A stretch of 64,000 nt of DNA. Source: Mesostigma viride. Taxonomy: Eukaryota > Streptophyta > Mesostigmatophyceae > Mesostigmatales > Mesostigmataceae. The notes under the pieces are model-generated. The model was not told the origin of the DNA and made no database searches. It saw only the letters and a list, made by a program, of their open reading frames with translations. Numbering within the stretch: the first letter of the stretch is position 1; each line of letters starts with the position of its first letter. This document shows positions 56,198 through 64,000 of the stretch, piece by piece. The stretch lies in NCBI GenBank assembly GCA_009746045.1, contig RPFO01000310.1, positions 1,062,234 to 1,126,233 on the forward strand, read 5' to 3'. Position numbers and translations under genes: made by a program.

Positions 56198-57039
56198 GCG
56201 GCCACTGCCTCTGCACGGCCTGCAGCCATGCCGCCATTAGTGGGTCCGAAAAAAGTTCCATGGCCTCAATCTGCTTGATTCGAATTGGCGAAGCATGCTT
56301 AGCATGAGATACAAAAAGGAGTGCACATGGGTGACAACACGTCGTGGACCATCCGCAGAGAAGGCCAGGTGCATCCACACAAATTCGATGCGATGCTATG
56401 CTCACGGTTTAGTGTGGGCAGCTGATCTGCCGCAGTGCTGACAATTTTGGGGTGACATTTGCATGGTGCGAAGCTCTCCTCTTACTTGCATGTTTTGGTA
56501 CAAACCAAAGGCTTGATCTGTCAAACCTTATTTATCCCTTCAAGTCTGCCTTGTACCAGAGTGAACATTATTTGCCTAGTGTGTCCTAGTTCGCCTGCAC
56601 AACCGGCATGTGGTTCAAGGTTTTGGGGGATCTGCTACTCTTGACTGTGATGCATTAAACTCGGTTACGTGCATGGGCGTTTTTAATGGTATCGGCAACA
56701 GCTAGGTGCACGCTACCTGCTTGCAGACAGGCATGTAGAGGTTTTCACGGTTGTAGCTAGCAAGTTATTATCATACTGGTTGTCTCTTTGATACTGTTGC
56801 GAGCTACTGAATGGCATGCATGCCAATCCTGAGGGGTGTTTCATCGATAAGTTGGGGAAAGGATGGCATTGAGAGAACTGAGAAGATTTGACAAAGTTTT
56901 AACAAATTATCAGTGGCAACATGGGAGAAAATCTTTTGATATAAAATGGAAAATACAAAAACAATGCATCCATGCATCATTTTAGTGACGAAAAGTGTGC
57001 AAACATGCCATGGCTACATGATTCACAAAAAAAACAATG
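56198..57039. repeat. post-gene tail block, unit 3
   Basis: Matches 32539-33440 and, from 56536, 3620-4120. Likely includes the 3' UTR. Confidence 0.65.
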
Positions 57040-57478
57040 CTGCCTGCCTGCTCGATCTATTGTTTACTATGTAGTTCCACCACAAGAATGAACAGGTTGA
57101 TGGTGACAGGACACAACCTTGCCAACGGCCTGCCTGCTCTATTGTTTACTATGTAGTTCCACCACAAGAATGAACAGGTTGATGGTGACAGGACACAACC
57201 TTGCCAGTTCGGCCTGCCTGCCTGCTCTATTGTTTACTATGTAGTTCCACCACAAGAATGAACAGGTTGATGGTGACAGCACACAACCTTGCCAACGGCC
57301 TGCTTGCCTGCTCTATTGTTTACTATGTAGTTCCACCACAAGAATAAACAGGTTCATGGTGCCAGGACACAACCTTGCCAACGGCCTGCCTGCCTGCTCT
57401 ATTGTTTACGATATAGTTCCACCACAACAATGAACACGTTCATGGTGACAGGACACAACCTTGCCAACGGCCTGCCTG
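57040..57478. repeat. 86-bp minisatellite, about 5 units (unit 3)
   Basis: TGTTTACTATGTAGTTCCAC or a close variant recurs at 57061, 57143, 57231, 57317 and 57403 (82-88 bp spacing). Units 1 (about 4120-4205) and 2 (about 33430-33515) have a single copy. Confidence 0.9.
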
Positions 57479-57504
57479 CCATAGGCATGGTGGGGTGCAG
57501 CCGT

Positions 57505-58139
57505 GTGGAGTTGTTGAGTTGAGTTGAGTTGAGCTGAGTTGAGTTTATTCCCGCGCCGGTGGTCCGACACGGTTATTAATAGTGGATCCAAATACTGGTC
57601 CGACCTTATCGGGATGGCAAACAAGTGTGGAGTGTGCACCGACGTGGTCGACCCCTCGTACAGCCGGTGCAGATGACAGCAACTAGGGGGGCCGGGCATG
57701 CCAGCGCGGGCATTGAAGGACAATCCACAGAGTGTCCCAGCGGTGGTTTGGCAGCGGTGAGGGCACAGCCAGGTATTATTGTTCCAGCCCGACATATAGC
57801 CTGCAGAATAACGATAGGGATCGGTGCGTGAACTTGCCTTTGTTTACCTACTCGAGAGATTATGGGGAACCGGATTTGTTTGCGATGGCATTTCATTTTG
57901 GGTTCCAGGCCTCGAGCTTGGCGCTTTGAACCTGGACTGGTCCGGATCTGACCGGGAAACGCCAACAAAACACGCCAGCAGGTCGACCCCTTGTACTGTG
58001 TGCCAATGATAGCACTCAGGGAGTGGGTACGCCAGCACGAGGGAGTACAGGCCACGGATATCAGGGAGTGTCCCAGCAGTGGTGGGCACAGCCAAGGATC
58101 ATTGTTTCAGCCCTCATAACCTGCACACTAAAAAAGAGG
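57505..58139 (-). mobile_element. minus-strand retroposon 3' end, unit 3 copy
   Basis: Same block as 4257-4866. Its + strand start shows the longest GTTGA tail (about 6 units) before TTTATTC, which reads GAATAAA on the minus strand. No intact ORF. Confidence 0.4.
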
Positions 58140-58620
58140 GAACTGTACGCATGTTCGCCTCAGTGGTTACTAACACTCCCTCAAGCACAGGCAAGCGCAG
58201 ACAAGGCGGACGCGTCAGATCGCGGTGAGCTGGCACCAAGCCCACCCAGCTCGGGCGCGTTATCCCGTACCTGGTCTTCCCCTGGCTTCGCGCGCCCAGG
58301 TCGTCACCATCATTGGACCTTACAGGACAGGCTCCGTCGGGGCATGTGCAATCCCTGAGAAGACAGGCGCGAGCCCGGGGGCATGGATTCATCACGCATC
58401 TGGGGGCAGATGATCCGCAAAGAGCGCTGGCAGAAGGTTGTGTTAGCCACAGTCCCCAAGTCCGTGGGGAAGCTGCGTGTGACGCGGATCGGCAAACAAT
58501 GTGGGCCGTGGCACCTGCCCTTGTACCACAACATAGACTGTTTGCACGCTTTACCATCCATCCCACCCCACTCATGGAGGATTTATTATGCCCACGTGGC
58601 GCAGTCATGTGTTTTGATTA
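58140..58620 (+). pseudogene. LINE 3' remnant, unit 3 copy
   Basis: Encodes in broken frames IWGQMIRKERWQKVV and ends CCACGTGGCGCAGTCATGTG plus AT-rich tail. Counterpart of 4867-5395 and 35484-35998. Confidence 0.6.
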
Positions 58621-59186
58621 ATCATTATATCATCAGCCAACACGTTCTACATAGGTAAACCAGCTGGGCCCAGCACCCCAGCATGTAGGATAACTTGTGA
58701 TTAGAAAGCGAAATAGAGGCATGCACACTTCCGTATCATGACACCACCAATTAACGTTAACCATGCACTAGAGGCCAGCTAGTTTGGGCGGTGCATGTAA
58801 TGGAGACAACCAAAGGTTACCTGCGACTGTCAGGCTTTCAACGCCGCAGGATCTGCTGAAGGCTTCCCCATGCACTCATGCATTATGACGCAATATGACC
58901 ACAACATCGACGCTCTCATACCCGGCAGTCGCCCCAGACACCGCATGCCCAAAGGGACATGGGCTGGACACTCCACACCCCTATGCCACCTGGCCACCCC
59001 ACCCACCCAGGCAGCGTGGCCGAGGCTGCATGTAGGCCACATGTACTGGTCAAAGAAATGGGCACTGGGGAAGGCCATGCACGCAAATGCCCACACGAAT
59101 ACGATCTTGTATGCTTGCACATAGGACAGGGACGTACCGGGAAGGGCAGGCAGCGGACCAATCACACGCCGGGTCGCCGGCCATGA
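58621..59186. repeat. conserved tail spacer, unit 3
   Basis: Matches 5396-5952. No gene recognised. Confidence 0.5.
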
Positions 59187-59471
59187 CTTCACCATCACTT
59201 CCTCGAGCTTGCTCGTTCTTCCCTGATACGTGGTGCACCGCCCACCTCAAGCCGGAGCAGCACCGCTTCCATCTTTAGTTCGGCCACTCTGATAGAGGCA
59301 CAGAAGCGGCTCGTGTTCAACCCACTGGCCGGTATTCCGTATCTACCAGTCAATCGAGCCCTGACATTGACCTGTGTGGCGCCGGGGGGGGAAGCCTTTC
59401 TCAGTTACCGGCAGGCGCTTACTTGGCTGGTCAGACGTCTTCCGTTTGGTTGCGGACCACAACACCCCTAG
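59187..59471 (+). pseudogene. unidentified open-frame remnant, 94 codons
   Basis: Same frame as 5953-6219 and slightly longer. Includes SSATLIEAQKRLVFNPLAG, VNRALTLTCVAPGGEAFLS and QALTWLVRRLPFGCGP. No ATG at its start, so probably an exon or transposon piece. Family not recognised. Confidence 0.4.
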
Positions 59472-59699
59472 TCACCCCTCCTTTCTCTGAGGGTTATCCG
59501 TGCTGAGTCATCCCAGTCCATGTGGTGCAACCCAGGCCAGGATGAAGATCAAAAGTGTCCCTCTTCGCACCGTATGACAGGGTCCCATTATTAGCAGCTG
59601 AGGTAGCTGTCACAACTCCCTAACCACTGGCCTCCTCTTTTCTGCGCAGCCCTGCTGAAGCAAGTGCATGGAATACGGGGGCTACCGTGTGACCAGCTG
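59472..59699. other. conserved spacer before the 88-bp array, unit 3
   Basis: Counterpart of 6220-6461 and 36850-37098. No gene seen. Confidence 0.5.
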
Positions 59700-60190
59700 C
59701 GAATCATGTTGTGTGGAGCAGTAGTTGCGTGACAAACAGGCGGAGAATGCTCTATCATACGCCAATGTGAGGTCGGGTGTTATACCAGTCAGCATGTTGG
59801 GTGGAGCTGTAGTTGCGTGACGAACAGGTGGAGAATGCTCTATCATATGCCAATGTGAGGTCGGGTGTTATACCAGTTGCGATGTTGGGTGGAGCTGTAG
59901 TTGCGTGACAAACAGGTGGAGAATGCTCTATCATACGCCAATGTGAGGTCGGGTGTTATACCAGTTGCGATGTTGGGTGGAGCTGTAGTTGCGTGACAAA
60001 CAGGCGGAGAATGCTCTATCATACGCCAATGTGAGGTCAGGTGTTATACCAGTCAGGATGTTGGGTGGAGCTGTGGTTGGGTGACGAACAGGTGGAGAAT
60101 GCTCTATCATACGCCAATGTGAGGTCGGGTGTTATACCAGTTGCGATGTTGGTTGGAGCTGTAGTTGCGTGACAAACAGGCGGAGAATGC
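59700..60190. repeat. 88-bp minisatellite, about 5.5 units (unit 3)
   Basis: Six starts of the unit from 59719 to 60159 at 88-bp steps. The first start is altered (CAGTAGTTGCG). Confidence 0.93.
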
Positions 60191-60589
60191 AACTATCTGT
60201 GGCTCTTGCTTGAGGAGTGCCAGAAGAGGAGGCGAGGACATGGGGACGAAGCAGTAGTGTTGAGGGGGGCGGCATGGGGGTGTGCATGTCGTGATCAGGT
60301 ACAGAGGAAAAAATCGCAAGGCACCAGCAGTAGAAACGACAAAGCCCACCCCCTAGATATGGAGTCTCTTTTCTCAGCACCACAAAGGGTTCATGCAGGG
60401 AAGGTTGGACCAAGCTAATACCATTCATCAACGTGCCTGCCTTAATTGTGCGATTGCTGGGGGAAAATCGGAAATCTCCTCGTTCATGCATTAGGGAAGA
60501 AGATGTTGGCCAGCAGACGAATGCCACTGCAAGGGGACCAAACTAACCCATGAAGGAAACATGCAGGCAGGGTCGCCCATATAAGCAGC
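60191..60589. other. spacer with a degenerate 85-bp unit, unit 3
   Basis: Counterpart of 1531-2735. Only one diverged 85-bp unit remains at about 60470-60545 (CATGCATTAGGGAAGAAG). No gene seen. Confidence 0.5.
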
Positions 60590-60957
60590 CTGGCCCTCAG
60601 CGGTACCTGATCCCGTCGCTGGCTAACCGAGGCATGCTGCAATACGTTTGGAACCCATCGAAGCAGCCTGGCCCTCAGCGGTACCTGATCCCGTCGCTGG
60701 CTCACCAAGGCATGCTGCAATACGTTTGGAACCCATCGAAGCAGCCTGGCCCTCAGCGGTACCTGATCCCGTCGCTGGCTAACCAAGGCATGCTGCAATA
60801 CGTTTGGAACCCATCGAAGCAGCCTGGCCCTCAGCGGTACCTGATCCCGTCGCTGGCTCACCAAGGCATGATGCAATACGTTTGGAACCCATGGAAGCAG
60901 CCTAGCCCTCAGCGGTACCTGATCCCGTCGCTGGCTAACCAAGGCATGCTGCAATAG
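60590..60957 (+). repeat. 78-bp minisatellite, 5 units, open in both strands
   Basis: Five 78-bp units, ending at GGCATGCTGCAATAG. On the + strand they form a 135-codon ORF (from 60550) with the 26-residue period PQRYLIPSLANQGMLQYVWN plus PSKQPG. A 156-codon antisense frame is also open. No start context or homologous unique sequence supports translation. Confidence 0.9.
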
Positions 60958-63039
60958 TTTTGGAAGCCGGGCCCTGCCTGGAATGGGGAGGTGTCAAGGA
61001 GGAAGGGAGGGGGGAAGAAAGAGAGCGGAAAGCAAGGCTGGTTAATCAACGTGTCATAAAGCTGGAGTCATACCGAGCATCGCAATATCATCTCTCCTGC
61101 ATGGCGCGGCAGAGTTCTTTCACGCCTGTCCTCAGACTAACACGACAGGAGAACAGGATACTGAGATTGCTCGGATCAGCATAGCCAAAACCGAAATAAG
61201 CGCACTTTTTCCGAATGGCCTACCAGTCTACCGCACCTTGAAAGATCGGCGCCCATGTCATTCAACCAACTTGAAATGGCGTCATCCGGAAAACTGGCTT
61301 ACCATGCAAAACTGAGGACAGGACACCATCTATGCAGGTGCCATCTGGATAGCATATGCAAGCTTGCCGGGATGATAAACCTCCAATAGCGACGAGACCG
61401 TGACTTGCCATGACAGTATTGCCCGTCACGAGTTCCACAGAGAAACAAATATATAGTGCCAACAGCAACGCGCAGCTCGGAATTTGTAATCGGCGTCCTG
61501 TGATGCTGGGATAGTTATGAACGCGATAGGCATGAACGATGTGACAGACCGGGCAAACCGCAAACCCTGGCTGAGCTCTGGCCGCAATCTCATCCCATGA
61601 TGACTAGAGCTATGAATGATCTCATACGGCGAGCAGAGAACAGTGAAGGGCAACGTACAACTTTCACTAAAAGAGTAGCCCACCCACGGTCGACTATGAA
61701 GTTCTCGCCAACAAAGCATATCATTGGATTGATTTGTCGGAAGGCTTCATGCATACAACCTGCGGGACCGTCAGGAGGATGTGGTGGGCTGGATCCTCTA
61801 CGATTCCACAGCAGCCTCTTTTGCGCGAGAGGCTTTTCGGAACCGCCAGCGGACATGATGTTACCGGAAATCTTAGCCTGCCATTTCTTCCCCGTTGGAT
61901 TTGTGTTACTTGCGTATATGTACTGCATGAATGCACATTCGACGTGCATGCCACGCAAAGATTTCTGGTATTGCGCCAAGTCACGTGCACGCCCGTGACG
62001 CCACAGCACGCCACACGGTCGAAGGCGCTGCCAGCAAAGATCACCGTACATGCAACTTCATCCGAAAGGCAGCAGATATACGAATATAGTCTCAAAAAAA
62101 AATTCGCGCGGAAAGGTAAGTACGCAAAGTACATACACGTGGCCTAGCGGGCGGACCGTAATGTAAAGCAAATTATGTACTTCGCGCAGGGGATGCCAAG
62201 AAAACGGAAAGACCATTTTTTTGTGCAAGTGTTTAATAGAAACCGTCCCCCCCCGGTCCCTTTCTCGGACTTCTCGTTGTCTACAATCTACCTAGTTGAA
62301 CAATTCAAGTCGAACGAAGTACGGGGCCCAGCCTTTAGGGCCGGGGGACAGCGCGTTGTAGCTGTTTCTGGTACCAGAATGGTCAAGAGGTGGTGTGGAT
62401 ACTTGTGCTAGTCAGACTGTTCCCGCCCCTCTAAACACGAGATAAAACATCTGTGAGCAGATGAAGGGCTGCAAAGGTTTGCAATTCCATGCATCGCTTC
62501 GGCGAATAGCGAGGCGCGAGTAAGGCGGAACGAGAAGGCTGCCAATATTCTTGCACTGCCGTCGGCTTTCCACCGCATTCTCGTCTTTCAACAATGGTAA
62601 GAGATTGCGAGATTGGCTGGCGCGTGCATAATAATTCCCCCCTCTGCACCTTGCAAATCTGGCCTGCTATACTGGAAAATGCTCCCCTGTCGGTACCGCA
62701 TCCAAGCAAGCATGGGGTGCCTTGAGTTACTACCTTGGGTGCCTTGAGTTTCCTTCACTGCCTATTGCTTTTACTTAGTCCTTGTTAGGATTTGGACGTT
62801 GCTCAAGAGTGATCGCGCATATCCATGCCCTCAAACTTAAATCCCAGCCGTCCTTACCTGACTATCTTTTCTTCTTGGTTGTATTTACTAACAAATACAC
62901 TGCTATTATCATTTTTAATATTTCTGGTCAAGGGACAACAGGCACCCCTCGGTGATTGGGAGGTGGCGTTTGTGGATTAAGCGTATGTCAGGGATGGCTT
63001 TGGGCTATTGCAGGGAGCTTAACATCTCAGAGGTGCAAG
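60958..63039. repeat. conserved pre-ankyrin block, unit 3
   Basis: Matches 7396-9460 and 38316-40480. Frames of up to 153 aa on both strands are not maintained in the sister copies. Confidence 0.6.
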
Positions 63040-63375
63040 CTAAGGGCAAGCATGGACCAGCACATGTTGTGCATGTGTGTCTCATTGTTTGCTTGGCCAG
63101 CATGCCTGGTTCCTGTGGATGCTGAGGGCAGGCATGGACCAGCGCATGGGGTGCACGTGTGTCTCATCGCTTGCTTGGCCAGCATGCCTGGTTCCTGTGG
63201 ATGCTGAGGGCAAGCATGGACCAGCGCATGGGGTGCGCGCGTGTCTCATCGCTTGCTTGGCCAGCATGCCTGGTTCCTGTGGATGCTGAGGGCAAGCATG
63301 GACCAGCGCATGGGGTGCACGTGTGTCTCATCGCTTGCTTGGCCAGCATGCCTGGTTCCTGTGGATGCTGACATA
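63040..63375. repeat. 82-bp minisatellite, about 4 units (unit 3)
   Basis: GACCAGCGCATGGGGTGC recurs at 63137, 63219 and 63301, 82 bp apart, with a diverged first unit before. Confidence 0.9.
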
Positions 63376-63440
63376 CGTGCACGCATGCTTTGGGCTGTGT
63401 GATTGGAACATGTTGGGATTCCTGTGGCTGCTGCGTTCAG

Positions 63441-63536
63441 GCCCACACCCCACTGCACAAAGCATCAGAGGAAGGTCGTCTTGACATTGTTCGGCGGCTT
63501 CTCGCAAGTGGTGCAAGCGTGAATGCCAAGAGCTGG
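63441..63536 (+). CDS. ankyrin exon, first type (unit 3)
   Basis: Acceptor CTGCGTTCAG, donor GTGAGT, 96 bp. Encodes AHTPLHKASEEGRLDIVRRL and LASGASVNAKSW. First exon of a third gene that continues outside the window. Confidence 0.8.
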
Positions 63537-64000
63537 GTGAGTTCAGACTTATTATCTGAGTTTGAAGCAATGCTACGCCCGCGTGTAGTGCACAGAAGCT
63601 CGGCAGCAGACTGTTGCCAGGCATTCTCCCAATGCGAATGCTTTTCATTTCTGCGGCGGTTCAGTATCTTTTCTTCTTCTGAGGTTCCGCTTGGTTGCTT
63701 CGCAAAGGCCGTTGGCCAGAACGAGCATTGTGGGCACATGCAGCAGCACCGTCAATGAATAGCAGCATGGCGTTGAATCTTGGAAGGTTGTGGGTGGTGA
63801 TTGTGAACATGCGGTGATCAGCAGGCGTGGCTTTACCACCAGTGGGCTCTTGCTTGTTTGGTGGATCACAGCCGTACCTGAGCTGCTGAGCTCAGCTGTG
63901 GTTTCGCCGTGCAACTTTACTATTTATGAAGTGTGCACGCAGTAGCGTAGGGAAGCAACGGAACACTAAACTTTCAGAGGGTTGATGGTTGCCATCACAA
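63537..64000. other. intron start of the unit 3 gene
   Basis: Composite: the first part matches 9941-10160. Near 63770-63840 a piece of the roughly 0.6-kb ankyrin intron cassette (AAGGTTGTGGGTGGTGATTG) is joined to antisense-remnant flank (GTGGGCTCTTGCTTG). It indicates a further deletion or recombination. Confidence 0.5.

Overview
This window is eukaryotic nuclear DNA. Coding pieces are short exons bounded by AG/GT-type splice sites, introns are long, and there are minisatellites, non-LTR retroposon remnants and a complete LTR element with a target-site duplication. No bacterial operon structure, rRNA or tRNA was seen. The species cannot be named from the sequence. Repeat-per-exon receptor genes amplified in tandem are known from brown algae, so an algal or other stramenopile-like protist is a reasonable but unproven guess.

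The window is a tandem array of a large paralogous unit. In each unit the order is: an 88-bp minisatellite, an 85-bp minisatellite, a 78-bp minisatellite, a roughly 2-kb conserved non-coding block, an 82-bp minisatellite, a first ankyrin-repeat exon, more ankyrin exons (mostly 99 bp), and one large terminal exon. A conserved downstream tail holding old retroposon 3' ends follows. Unit 0 (1-3619) has lost its gene: the conserved block is joined directly to the downstream tail at 3619/3620. Unit 1 spans about 3620-32540, unit 2 about 32880-56200, and unit 3 starts at about 56530 and runs off the window.

The two large terminal exons (29086-32538 and 52745-56197) are each exactly 3453 bp and encode near-identical 1150-residue products. 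From N to C these have a coiled-coil region, a serine/threonine-type protein kinase domain with intact catalytic residues, a HECT-like E3 ligase fold with no cysteine where the catalytic one is expected, and a C-terminal RZ-type zinc finger of the RNF213/ZNFX1 kind. The upstream ankyrin exons are nearly all multiples of 3 bp in phase 0, so exons can be added or lost without breaking the frame. Predicted full proteins are ankyrin - coiled coil - kinase - HECT-like - RZ. A role in innate immunity or ubiquitin signalling is inference from the domains only.

Several things differ between units: minisatellite copy numbers, the number of ankyrin exons (unit 2 carries a second set ending in a linker exon without its own kinase exon), a young 6.4-kb LTR element with no long ORF in unit 1, and recent LINE insertions in unit 2. 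Antisense open-frame remnants of an unidentified gene recur in the ankyrin introns. Most short ORFs in the window come from minisatellites or are antisense shadows and are not annotated as genes.
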